Below, one piece after another: positions 29,901 to 37,441 of a DNA stretch of 64,000 bases. How positions within the stretch are numbered: the first letter of the stretch is position 1; each line of letters opens with the position of its first letter. A program made the position numbers and the translations under genes. Below the pieces are notes generated by a model, which did not search any database, was not told the origin of the DNA, and was given only the letters and a program-made list of their open reading frames with translations. Origin of the DNA: Bacteroidaceae bacterium (GTDB lineage Bacteria > Bacteroidota > Bacteroidia > Bacteroidales > Bacteroidaceae). Where the stretch lies: NCBI GenBank assembly GCA_017547585.1, contig JAFYPH010000055.1:1-64000 (forward strand). The letters run 5' to 3'.

Positions 29901-30764
29901 GATGTTGTTTTTTATAGTAACATTTATATTGTCAGCAGTTTGTGAAAGATTGACAACCACTCCTCGCGGCTCAATCTTCGGAAGGTCGAATTTGTGTTTT
30001 TTCTTCCCTTTTCTAACCTCGGCACGGTACTCAATACCACTCTTGGGAGTGAACGTGAATGTTCCCATTCCTGCGTGCGTAGGCGCGCTTTTCAGCAGCA
30101 CTTCTTTGTCGGCGAAAATGAAAATAGAGTCTGTTCCGGCCTTTCCCTCTTCGTCCAAAAGTTCATAGGCGACGGTAGCCTCGATGCCCTCTACAATGTG
30201 ACCGCCCTCGGGGTAGAATTTAAGGTCGGCGGGCGGCAATTCCTCTGTCACCCATTTACCCTCGCGCATGAAGCTGCGCTTGCGGTCGAGCATATTTTTA
30301 AAATCGTAGTTGTCGCCATTTACTTTATCGTACACTGGGAACACTCTGCTGAAAACAGCCTCGTCACCCCAGTTGAGCATGTAACGAGTGTATGCGCGCA
30401 CCTCATAGTAGCCCGAGAGTAGCTCTTTGCGCAGCTCAAACTCGCCGTTGCAACGACCATTCTCGTCGAGTTTATATTTCTTTGTCTCGACAACGTAGCC
30501 TTCGGGTGCGCACAACTCCACGTAGAGTACGCGACTCTGCGGCTTCTCCTCGTCGGAAAGCCCGCAGGTAACGTAGGCCTTGAACCACATTGTCTCGCCC
30601 AGATAGTATGCAGTATTGTCAAAATGCAGGTACACTCTCTCTTGCGGGAACAGCTGGTTCACCATTATTGCGCGCATAGCCAGCGTGTCCAATGGCGATT
30701 GGGCACGCAGCGCTGCAAAAGTGGCGAGCAGCAAGAAGAGTAAAGTGAAGAACTGTTTTTTCAT
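26967..30764 (-). CDS. MG2-like/Sel1-repeat envelope protein, paralogue 4
   Basis: First gene of the right operon, 1265 residues. Signal peptide MKKQFFTLLFLLLATFAALR, mature protein near AQSPLDTLAMRA. Domain order as in the other three. The degenerate plug-like segment reads EYLLSGVDINDNAVKEHLGR, then FLDEWEYAIDNTYI and a shorter variable stretch. The FYSPDY/RRTILWQP block and Sel1-like units follow, ending EFELFNFYK, almost the same terminal peptide as paralogues 1 and 2. No beta-barrel follows the plug-like segment, so it is not a TonB-dependent transporter. Function unknown. Confidence 0.8.
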   Translation of the reverse strand: MKKQFFTLLFLLLATFAALRAQSPLDTLAMRAIMVNQLFPQERVYLHFDNTAYYLGETMWFKAYVTCGLSDEEKPQSRVLYVELCAPEGYVVETKKYKLDENGRCNGEFELRKELLSGYYEVRAYTRYMLNWGDEAVFSRVFPVYDKVNGDNYDFKNMLDRKRSFMREGKWVTEELPPADLKFYPEGGHIVEGIEATVAYELLDEEGKAGTDSIFIFADKEVLLKSAPTHAGMGTFTFTPKSGIEYRAEVRKGKKKHKFDLPKIEPRGVVVNLSQTADNINVTIKNNIDFSTPLGIAVLNRGFLIDYQSFDSNDKEKSFTFATDSLPEGVNRVVIFANSNIPLAERQFFVRHKNILPGDRQTIKLTAKVNGLAPSEILLQPHEKITLTVEREDGKPIDKDAEFSVSVSDAATRQTMSYTHNMYTHMLLGSELKGYIPDAAQYFADDSDATRKNLDLLMLTRGWTSYDWSKLTTKHVSLAQPIERGILLKGEILKIEPSKKFGELNTGAVVPQKQRWMTLDVSYDNKIATTHLAKTNNNGMFRGITKDFFGKRIVAITPFYNDQQQSDSIFKVRMDKYFSPKFNIYSYWQRNAGSSIKSINSDTATIKLSEYEYLLSGVDINDNAVKEHLGRPPRSEIRFNFLDEWEYAIDNTYIIKIKKKESKEQTDFQQVIESLKNAGTATIANSQPTKEPEIWDIALTQNTINAANVLRSAFWRYNFNWAYWVQLIVVDGFYNPDSIVRPDNEYIKGDNEAKMMHFKEFVIRSDKGTREQFHNYANLWARKASIMANKGPFWVGFLTRYYIFPYEYYINEFEDRKIDGFPGMSRFYDHMRGTARADKNIGWTGHFNPLHPNYVACFIPYNEKDKRTSIIPQLALPLTKRYTTLQGYNRSKSFYSPDYSSKKPEGRSDCRRTILWQPQLTADSLKKSVTFYNNSSAKHLIVDIEGAGSKKFYSSSPTTVTRETASEADAQPQYINIWKKLSTSLQGSPELLARCYKETVNGVKLFNEQRFDEAVEKFKASALHAYPGAMAYLGYCYINEKGVEENRELGYRYLKMAAEQGDKNAWYFMGEYHAKSTGEEADYPAAFDCYLRAAEGGHKQAQTELAILYEEGKGVAKNDSAAAKWYQLAAEKEEPTALYRMGIKREKLDSINNLKGKELKKSPAFKYLLRAAEKGVPEAVVKVAEHYTKGIYVKKSKKKAFVWYERAAANGNLQAQEIVAECYEKGRGTEKNDDAAYEWYKRAAEQGSKLGKTKAKEFELFNFYK

Positions 30765-30782
30765 CTTTTGAATTTTCGAGCG

Positions 30783-30814
30783 CTAAAATACTGCTCGATT
30801 CCTTATAATCAAAA
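30783..30814 (-). promoter_or_regulatory. Promoter of the right MG2-Sel1 operon
   Basis: TTTTG (30810-30814) and TATTTTAG (30783-30790) on the minus strand, spaced 19 bp, match the promoter of the left operon in box sequence, spacing and distance to the start codon. Confidence 0.65.
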
Positions 30815-30820
30815 TTTTTC

Positions 30821-30887
30821 GTGCTTCATTTAGCCTTCCCTGTCTTTTATATTGCGGAAAATATGAAGCATAGAATAAAGCGTAGAG
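30821..30887 (-). promoter_or_regulatory. Conserved upstream regulatory block, copy 2
   Basis: Second copy of the 27-bp identical block (30855-30881), exactly 40 bp upstream of the -33 box. TGCTTC at 30822-30827 is inverted relative to GAAGCA at 30865-30870. GCATAGAA (30868-30875) is followed at 12-bp spacing by the variant GCGTAGAG (30880-30887). A 7-bp C run is at 30915-30921, against 8 in copy 1. Confidence 0.6.
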
Positions 30888-31020
30888 TGTAATGCGTTGA
30901 ACAATAATACATTACCCCCCCTGTGGGATGTTAAACATTCTTAAAAAAAAGCTCTTTTGTGCAACTTTTTCGCTTTTTCCCCGCGATTGTATGTTTCGTC
31001 TCTATTTTATTCTGTGCCGC

Positions 31021-31038
31021 GAAAATGGCGCCATTTTC
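31021..31038. promoter_or_regulatory. Perfect 18-bp palindrome, candidate operator
   Basis: GAAAATGGCGCCATTTTC is fully self-complementary. It lies in the 469-bp divergent gap between the MG2-Sel1 operon and purL, about 60 bp upstream of the purL -33 element. A dimeric regulator site is the simplest reading; the regulator is unknown. The rest of the gap (30922-31098) holds no gene that I can support. Confidence 0.45.
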
Positions 31039-31098
31039 CAAAATACTCCCCCTTTTTTGAAACTTGTTGCCCGAGGGTGCAATTTTGTATCTTTCTTA

Positions 31099-31131
31099 TT
31101 GACGAAAATCCATTTTTTCTGATTATCTTCG
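31099..31131 (+). promoter_or_regulatory. Promoter of purL
   Basis: TTG at 31099-31101 and TATCTTCG at 31124-31131, spacing 22 bp. Transcription would start near 31138, leaving a leader of about 95 nt. Confidence 0.55.
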
Positions 31132-31147
31132 CAAACTAAAGTTAGTG

Positions 31148-31189
31148 TCGCGAGCGCGGCAGCAGCTATCGGCTGTCTCACTCTCGCGA
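31148..31189 (+). promoter_or_regulatory. Stem-loop in the purL leader
   Basis: TCGCGAG (31148-31154) pairs with CTCGCGA (31183-31189), enclosing a second CAGC/GCTG pairing. The structure begins about 10 nt into the predicted transcript. It does not match a riboswitch consensus I recognise, and no U-rich terminator follows; it may affect mRNA stability or translation. Confidence 0.35.
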
Positions 31190-31233
31190 AAATTGCGATG
31201 ATTAAGAATATTTACACTATAAGATAAACAAAA

Positions 31234-34200
31234 ATGGTTTACTTTTTCACCACCTCCGAGCGTGGCATCATTGCTACGGCTACGGAAAATCTCTTGACAA
31301 AAGAGGATATAGAAAAATTGTGCTGGCTGTACAGCGGAGCCACTCTTGTTGACGGACAGAGCGTCGAAGGTTATTTTGTAGGCCCTCGTCGCGAAATGAT
31401 TACTCCCTGGAGTACAAACGCAGTTGAGATTACCCAGAATATGGGTATCGAGGGCGTGCAGCGCATCGAGGAGTATTTTGCCGTTGCCGACGAGAATGCC
31501 GAGTACGATCCCATGTTGCAGCGTCTCTATAAAGGGCTCGACCAGGATGTCTTTACTGTGGACATCGCTCCCAAGCCCATCGAATTCATCGAAGACCTCG
31601 AAAGCTACAACGAGCAAGAGGGTCTCGCACTCTCGGCCGAGGAGATTGAGTATCTCCACAAGGTAGAGGGCGAGCTTGGCCGCAAACTCACCGACTCCGA
31701 GGTATTCGGCTTTGCGCAGATCAACTCAGAGCACTGCCGCCACAAGATTTTCGGCGGTACATTCATCATCGATGGCGAGGAGATGCCCTCGTCGCTCTTC
31801 CAGATGATTAAGCGCACCACACAGGAGAATCCCAACAAGATAATCTCTGCGTACAAAGACAACGTTGCCTTTGCACAGGGTCCTGTTGTAGAGCAGTTCG
31901 CTCCCGCCGACCACTCAATCCCCGACTATTTTGTAATCAAAGATATCGAGACAGTAATCTCGCTCAAGGCCGAGACACACAACTTCCCCACAACCGTTGA
32001 GCCTTTCAACGGCGCAAGTACAGGTACCGGCGGTGAAATCCGCGACCGTATGGGTGGAGGTAAAGGCTCATGGCCCATTGCCGGAACAGCTGTCTATATG
32101 ACCTCTTACCCCCGTACATACGACGACCGCAAGTGGGAGGAAATGCTCCCCGTGCGCAAATGGTTGTACCAGACTCCCGAGCAGATACTTATCAAGGCAT
32201 CTAACGGTGCTTCGGACTTCGGTAACAAGTTCGGTCAGCCCCTCATCTGCGGCTCTGTGCTTACATTCGAGCACAAAGAGAACGAAGAGACATACGGTTA
32301 CGACAAGGTTATCATGCTCGCCGGAGGTGTGGGCTACGGTACACGTCGCGACTGCCTCAAGGGTGCTCCCGAGAAGGGCAACAAGGTTATAGTGATGGGT
32401 GGTGACAACTACCGCATCGGTCTCGGTGGCGGCTCAGTATCATCGGTTGATACAGGTCGTTACTCTTCGGGTATCGAGCTCAACGCCGTTCAGCGTGCCA
32501 ATGCCGAAATGCAGAAACGTGCCTACAACGTTGTACGTGCACTCTGCGAGGACGATACTAACCCCGTTGTTTCTATCCACGACCACGGCTCGGCAGGTCA
32601 CGTGAACTGTCTCTCCGAGCTTGTCGAGGAGTGTGGAGGTCTCATTGACATGAGCAAGTTGCCCGTGGGCGACAAGACTCTCTCGGCAAAAGAGATTATT
32701 GCCAACGAGTCTCAGGAGCGTATGGGATTGCTCATCAAAGAGGATGCAATCGAATATGTTAAGCGCGTAGCCGAGCGCGAGCGTGCCCCCATGTACGTTG
32801 TCGGCGAGACAACAGGCGACGCTCGTTTCGCATTCGAGCAGGCCGATGGCAAACGTCCTTTCGACCTCTCTGTGAGCCAGATGTTCGGCTCTTCTCCCAA
32901 GACCTATATGGTGGACAAGACTGTTGAGCGCCACTACAAAGATGTTGAGTACAACGAAGAAGATATCAACGACTATTTGATAAATGTCCTCCGTCTCGAG
33001 GCTGTTGCATGTAAAGATTGGCTCACAAACAAGGTGGACCGCTCTGTAACAGGACGCATCGCACGTCAGCAGTGCCAGGGTGAGATTCAGTTGCCTTTGA
33101 GCGACTGCGGCGTTGTTACCCTCGACTTTAAAGGCCAGAAGGGTATCGCAACCTCTATCGGTCACGCGCCTCAGGCTGGTCTCGCCGACCCCGCAAAGGG
33201 CTCGGTACTCGCCGTTTCCGAGGCATTGACAAACATTGTGCTTGCTCCGCTCGCCGATGGCCTCGAGTCAGTTTCGCTCAGCGCAAACTGGATGTGGCCC
33301 TGCCGCTCACAGGAGGGTGAGGATGCACGTCTCTACAAGGGCGTTAAGGCTCTCTCGGACTTCTGCTGCGACCTTCATATTAACGTACCCACAGGTAAGG
33401 ACTCACTCTCGATGACACAGAAGTACCCCGACGGTACAAAGGTTATCAGCCCGGGAACAGTTATCGTTTCTGCCGGCGGTGAGGTTTCCGACATCCGCAA
33501 GGTTGTCTCTCCTGTGATGGTGAACAATGCCAAGAGCGCCTTCTACCATGTAGACTTCAGCTTCGACGCATTGCGTCTCGGTGGCTCGGCATTTGCACAG
33601 ACAATGAACTGCGTGGGCGACGACGTTCCCACAGTGCAGAATCCCGAATACTTTGCAGCAGCGTTCAACGCTATTCAGATGCTCGTGAAAGAGGGCGTAA
33701 TTCTCGCCGGACACGATATTTCAGCCGGTGGTCTCATCACCACATTGCTCGAAATGTGCTTCGCAAACGTAGAGGGCGGTATCGAGGTTGACTTCAGCGG
33801 CATTGCCGAGAACGACCTTGTGAAACTTCTCTTCGCCGAGAATCCCGGCCTTGTTATTCAGGTGGCCGATGCCGACAAGGACAAGATGCTGGATATTTTC
33901 GAGGAGGCAGGCGTTTGCTTCATGAAGATTGGTACTCCCTCGAAGAAGCGTCAGATTGCCGTTGCTCACAACAAACGCACACGTCTCTTCGACATCGATT
34001 ATATGCGCGACGTATGGTTCGACAGCTCATATCTTATGGATCGCAAGCAGAGCTTCCACGGCTGTGCCGACGAGAGATTGCAGAACTACAAGAACCAGCC
34101 TTTGAAGTTCCGTCTGCCCGCAGGCTTCACAGGAATGCTCTCTAAATATGGCATCGACGCCGACCGTCGCGAAAAGTCGGGCGTTCGTGCAGCAATCATC

Positions 34201-34935
34201 CGCGAGAAGGGTACAAACGGCGAGCGCGAAATGGCCTACGCAATGTATCTTGCAGGCTTCGACGTTAAGGACGTTACAATGACCGACCTTATCAGCGGCC
34301 GCGAGACACTCGACGAGGTTAACTTCATCGTATTCTGCGGTGGATTCTCTAACTCCGACGTTCTTGGCTCGGCCAAAGGTTGGGCAGGAGGCTTCCTCTA
34401 CAACCCCAAAGCCAAGGCTGCTCTCGACCGCTTCTATGCACGCGAGGATACTCTCTCGCTCGGTATCTGCAACGGTTGCCAGCTGATGATGGAGCTCAAC
34501 CTCATCAATCCCGAATTCGAGAAGAGAGGTTACATGCGTCACAATAACTCTCACAAGTTCGAGTCTACATTCGTGGGCGTGAACGTTCCCGAGAACAATT
34601 CAGTGCTCTTCGGCAGCCTCTCTAACAGCCGCATCGGTGTTTGGGTGGCTCACGGCGAGGGACGCTTCGAGCTTCCCTACGAGCAGGAGAAATACAACAT
34701 TGTGGCACGCTACTCTTACGAGGGCTACCCCGGCAACCCCAACGGCTCGGACTACAATGTTGCGGCTCTCGCAAGCGCCAACGGCCGTCACGTGGCAATG
34801 ATGCCTCACCCCGAGCGCGCAATATTCCCCTGGCAGTGTGCAAACTATCCGGCCGACCGTCTCGCCGACGATGTTACTCCCTGGATAGAGATCTTCCGCA
34901 ACGCCTACTCTTGGGTAGCAGAAAAGGTAAAGTAA
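31234..34935 (+). CDS. purL: Phosphoribosylformylglycinamidine synthase
   Basis: Single-chain FGAM synthase (1233 residues), step 4 of de novo purine synthesis: FGAR + ATP + glutamine to FGAM. The N-terminal and two AIRS-like ATP-binding regions include FAQINSEHCRHKIFGG and ETHNFPTTVEPFNGASTGTG. The C-terminal glutaminase has the nucleophile in LGICNGCQLMMEL and a catalytic His in MMPHPERAIFP. This is the large PurL form of Proteobacteria and Bacteroidota, which does not need PurS or PurQ. It is monocistronic, with a strong terminator downstream. Codon use is strongly biased, suggesting high expression. Confidence 0.97.
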   Translation: MVYFFTTSERGIIATATENLLTKEDIEKLCWLYSGATLVDGQSVEGYFVGPRREMITPWSTNAVEITQNMGIEGVQRIEEYFAVADENAEYDPMLQRLYKGLDQDVFTVDIAPKPIEFIEDLESYNEQEGLALSAEEIEYLHKVEGELGRKLTDSEVFGFAQINSEHCRHKIFGGTFIIDGEEMPSSLFQMIKRTTQENPNKIISAYKDNVAFAQGPVVEQFAPADHSIPDYFVIKDIETVISLKAETHNFPTTVEPFNGASTGTGGEIRDRMGGGKGSWPIAGTAVYMTSYPRTYDDRKWEEMLPVRKWLYQTPEQILIKASNGASDFGNKFGQPLICGSVLTFEHKENEETYGYDKVIMLAGGVGYGTRRDCLKGAPEKGNKVIVMGGDNYRIGLGGGSVSSVDTGRYSSGIELNAVQRANAEMQKRAYNVVRALCEDDTNPVVSIHDHGSAGHVNCLSELVEECGGLIDMSKLPVGDKTLSAKEIIANESQERMGLLIKEDAIEYVKRVAERERAPMYVVGETTGDARFAFEQADGKRPFDLSVSQMFGSSPKTYMVDKTVERHYKDVEYNEEDINDYLINVLRLEAVACKDWLTNKVDRSVTGRIARQQCQGEIQLPLSDCGVVTLDFKGQKGIATSIGHAPQAGLADPAKGSVLAVSEALTNIVLAPLADGLESVSLSANWMWPCRSQEGEDARLYKGVKALSDFCCDLHINVPTGKDSLSMTQKYPDGTKVISPGTVIVSAGGEVSDIRKVVSPVMVNNAKSAFYHVDFSFDALRLGGSAFAQTMNCVGDDVPTVQNPEYFAAAFNAIQMLVKEGVILAGHDISAGGLITTLLEMCFANVEGGIEVDFSGIAENDLVKLLFAENPGLVIQVADADKDKMLDIFEEAGVCFMKIGTPSKKRQIAVAHNKRTRLFDIDYMRDVWFDSSYLMDRKQSFHGCADERLQNYKNQPLKFRLPAGFTGMLSKYGIDADRREKSGVRAAIIREKGTNGEREMAYAMYLAGFDVKDVTMTDLISGRETLDEVNFIVFCGGFSNSDVLGSAKGWAGGFLYNPKAKAALDRFYAREDTLSLGICNGCQLMMELNLINPEFEKRGYMRHNNSHKFESTFVGVNVPENNSVLFGSLSNSRIGVWVAHGEGRFELPYEQEKYNIVARYSYEGYPGNPNGSDYNVAALASANGRHVAMMPHPERAIFPWQCANYPADRLADDVTPWIEIFRNAYSWVAEKVK

Positions 34936-34950
34936 TCTACCGACAACAAT

Positions 34951-34990
34951 AAAAAAGCACTCCTCACCCTAAAGGTGGGGAGTGCTTTTA
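34951..34990 (+). terminator. Terminator of purL
   Basis: A 16-bp stem, 34954-34969 with 34974-34989 around the short loop CTAA, contains one G-T wobble and ends in a T run. It is 18 bp after the purL stop. Confidence 0.85.
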
Positions 34991-35021
34991 GCTGTTTAAT
35001 GAACGATTTTTTTGATTGTAA

Positions 35022-35567
35022 ATGACAGACGCATCGCTTTTCAAACTTTTTGCGACCTTTTCGAAGATTGGTCTTTTCACCATCGGCGGAGGCTACGCAA
35101 TGATTCCTCTCATCGAGCGCGACGTTGTCGAGCGCAACGGATGGGTGGCCAAAGAGGACTTTCTCGACCTTCTGGCCGTGGCGCAGTCGGCTCCCGGAGT
35201 CTTTGCCGTGAATATCGCAATATTCATAGGCTACAAGCTGCGCGGCGCGCGTGGCGCTGTTGCAGCGTCGCTGGGCAGTGTGCTGCCCTCGGTAGTGTGC
35301 ATCCTGCTCATTGCCCTCTTCTTCCACAGCTTCCGCCACTATAAGGTTGTCGAGCATATCTTCTGGGGCTTGCGCCCTGCGGTTGTCGCCCTCATCGCCG
35401 CTCCGGTATTCTCGGTGGCACGCTCGGCGAAAATCACCCGCACCACCGTGTGGATTCCCATCCTCGCGGCGCTGCTCATTGTGGCTTTCGGCGTTTCTCC
35501 TATATATATAATAGTATGCGCGGGAGTCGCAGGTTATTTTTACGGTAAAATTAAAGGACGAGTATGA
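35022..35567 (+). CDS. Chromate transporter, first half (CHR domain)
   Basis: Membrane protein of 181 residues with one CHR domain. The family signature FSKIGLFTIGGGYAMIPLIE is at the N-terminus, followed by AVAQSAPGVFAVNIAIFIGY. In the ChrA family, two short CHR proteins encoded in tandem form the functional exporter, in place of one double-length protein. Its stop overlaps the start of the next gene (ATGA). The natural substrate in an anaerobe is unlikely to be chromate; an inorganic anion is inferred. Confidence 0.88.
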   Translation: MTDASLFKLFATFSKIGLFTIGGGYAMIPLIERDVVERNGWVAKEDFLDLLAVAQSAPGVFAVNIAIFIGYKLRGARGAVAASLGSVLPSVVCILLIALFFHSFRHYKVVEHIFWGLRPAVVALIAAPVFSVARSAKITRTTVWIPILAALLIVAFGVSPIYIIVCAGVAGYFYGKIKGRV

Positions 35568-36148
35568 TGCTGCTTCTTAAACTTTTTGTGACCTTCTTCA
35601 AGATTGGTCTTTTCAGTTTCGGCGGGGGCTACGGAATGCTCTCCGTCATTCAGGGCGAGGTTGTCACACGTTACTCGTGGCTCACAATGTCCGAATTTAC
35701 AGATATTGTCGCCATCAGCCAGATGACCCCCGGCCCCATAGGAATAAACTCTGCCACATACGTGGGCTACACAGCCATGAACAACGCCTACGGCTCGCTG
35801 CCGCTCGCCGTGCTTGGCTCGTTGACAGCCTCGCTGGCGGTGATGCTGCCCTCGCTTGTGCTTATGCTCATAATCAGCCGCTATCTGATGAAATACAGCA
35901 AGAGTGCGGGCGTGAATGCAGTCTTTCGCACGCTGCGTCCCGCGGTCGTGGGCCTTATAGCCTCGGCGGCTCTGCTGCTGATGAGCGCCGAGAACTACGG
36001 CACTTTTGCCGATGAGCCTCTGCGCTTCTGCGTCAGTGTGCTCATTACCATTGTTGCGTTCATCGCCATGCGCCGCAAGGTGAGTCCCATACTCATTCTT
36101 GTAGCATCGGGAGTGTTTGGAGCGCTATTCTACGGCTTTCTACAATAA
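35564..36148 (+). CDS. Chromate transporter, second half (CHR domain)
   Basis: Second CHR-domain membrane protein, 194 residues, translationally coupled to the preceding gene by a 4-bp overlap. It carries FFKIGLFSFGGGYGMLSVIQ and ISQMTPGPIGINSATYVGY, the same two signatures as its partner with distinct side chains, so the pair presumably forms an antiparallel heterodimer. It is followed by a bidirectional terminator shared with ackA. Confidence 0.88.
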   Translation: MMLLLKLFVTFFKIGLFSFGGGYGMLSVIQGEVVTRYSWLTMSEFTDIVAISQMTPGPIGINSATYVGYTAMNNAYGSLPLAVLGSLTASLAVMLPSLVLMLIISRYLMKYSKSAGVNAVFRTLRPAVVGLIASAALLLMSAENYGTFADEPLRFCVSVLITIVAFIAMRRKVSPILILVASGVFGALFYGFLQ

Positions 36149-36170
36149 ATAATGAGGCTTATTATAATAT

Positions 36171-36201
36171 AAAAGGGTGGCTTTGCAAAAGCCACCCTTT
36201 T
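36171..36201. terminator. Bidirectional terminator, chrA pair and ackA
   Basis: AAAAGGGTGGCTTT (36171-36184) and AAAGCCACCCTTTT (36188-36201) form a perfect 14-bp stem with a 3-nt loop. A-rich and T-rich flanks serve both strands. It separates convergent genes. Confidence 0.85.
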
Positions 36202-36222
36202 ATTGTCGATTATTGCGAAAGA

Positions 36223-37425
36223 TTACTTTGCTGATACAATTTCGTATGTATCCGAAGCAATCATAAGCTCCTCGTCTGTGGGAACGAGTACCACTTTAAC
36301 TTTTGACTCGGGGGTAGAGAGTACAACCTCTTCGCCACGTGACTTCTTGTTAAGCTCCTTGTCGAGCTCAACGCCGATAAACTCGAGGCCCTCGAGAGCC
36401 GCCTCGCGGCAGGGGTACTGGTTCTCGCCTACGCCACCGGCAAAAGCGATGATGTCCACTCCGCCCATGGCTGCTGCGTAAGCACCAATGTATTTCTTAA
36501 TGCGGTAGAAGTAGATGGTGTTTGCAAGTTCGGCGCGTTTGTTGCCCGATGCTGCAGCTGCCTCAACCTCGCGCATGTCCGAAGAAACACCCGACACGCC
36601 CAATACTCCCGACTTTTTGTTCAAAAGGTCAGAAAGACCTTTGCCGTCGAGCTGCAATTTCTCCATGATGAAGGGGATTGCTCCGGGGTCGATGTCGCCG
36701 CTGCGTGTACCCATCATGAGGCCTTCGAGCGGGGTGAGTCCCATTGTAGTATCTACGCACTTGCCATTCTTCACTGCAGCGATAGAGCCGCCGTTACCAA
36801 TGTGGCAGGTAATGATTTTCTTCTCCTCGGGTTTTACGCCCAACATCTCACAAACGCGCTTGGTGATGTAGCGGTGCGATGTTCCGTGGAATCCGTAACG
36901 TCTGATGCCGTACTTCTCGTACAGTTCGTAGGGAATTCCGTAGATGTATGCGTAGTCGGGCAATGTCTGGTGGAAAGATGTGTCGAACACACCCACCTGA
37001 GGCATTTCGGGAGCAATGTCCTTAACTGCATTCACACCCTTGATGTTTGCGGGGTTGTGCAGGGGGGCAAGGTCGTTGCAAGCCTCGAAATCCTTCATCA
37101 CTTCGTCTGTGAGCAATACAGAGCTGCTGAACTTCTCGCCGCCGTGTACCATGCGGTGACCAACAGCGTCAATCTCGTTGATTGATTTTATTACTCCATA
37201 CTCCTCGCCTGTGAGTACGCTGATGATGAAGCGTACGCCTGTTGTGTGCTCGGGAATATCCTTTGTGAGTGTAACCTTCTCGCCGTCGGGCTGTGTAAGT
37301 TTCAAGAACGAGCCTTCGAGGCCGATTTTCTCAATTCCACCTTTTGCAAGAACGCTCTTCGACTCCATGTCAAAAAGTTGGTATTTGATGGATGAGCTTC
37401 CGCAGTTTAATACAAGTATTTTCAT
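36223..37425 (-). CDS. ackA: Acetate kinase
   Basis: Converts acetyl phosphate and ADP to acetate and ATP, the substrate-level ATP step of acetate fermentation. The 400-residue protein shows LNCGSSSIKYQLFD at the N-terminus, YGFHGTSHRYITKR in the middle and HIGNGGSIAAVKNGKCVDTT for the phosphate-binding region, all typical of the ASKHA fold. It lies 16 bp after pta and forms an operon with it. Confidence 0.97.
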   Translation of the reverse strand: MKILVLNCGSSSIKYQLFDMESKSVLAKGGIEKIGLEGSFLKLTQPDGEKVTLTKDIPEHTTGVRFIISVLTGEEYGVIKSINEIDAVGHRMVHGGEKFSSSVLLTDEVMKDFEACNDLAPLHNPANIKGVNAVKDIAPEMPQVGVFDTSFHQTLPDYAYIYGIPYELYEKYGIRRYGFHGTSHRYITKRVCEMLGVKPEEKKIITCHIGNGGSIAAVKNGKCVDTTMGLTPLEGLMMGTRSGDIDPGAIPFIMEKLQLDGKGLSDLLNKKSGVLGVSGVSSDMREVEAAAASGNKRAELANTIYFYRIKKYIGAYAAAMGGVDIIAFAGGVGENQYPCREAALEGLEFIGVELDKELNKKSRGEEVVLSTPESKVKVVLVPTDEELMIASDTYEIVSAK

Positions 37426-37441
37426 GGATGTATTTCAGTTA

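Noticed and set aside
15018..30764. MG2-Sel1 proteins as TonB-dependent transporters
   Set aside because: The plug-like segment is degenerate, and no C-terminal beta-barrel of about 600 residues follows; Sel1 repeats occupy the end instead.
15018..30764. MG2-Sel1 proteins as true alpha-2-macroglobulin protease traps
   Set aside because: No CxEQ thioester, no bait-region features and too few MG domains for the 1600-residue family.
31138..31233. Known riboswitch class before purL
   Set aside because: The leader stem does not match purine, PRPP, guanidine or ZTP consensus elements that I can recall, and no regulatory terminator is seen.
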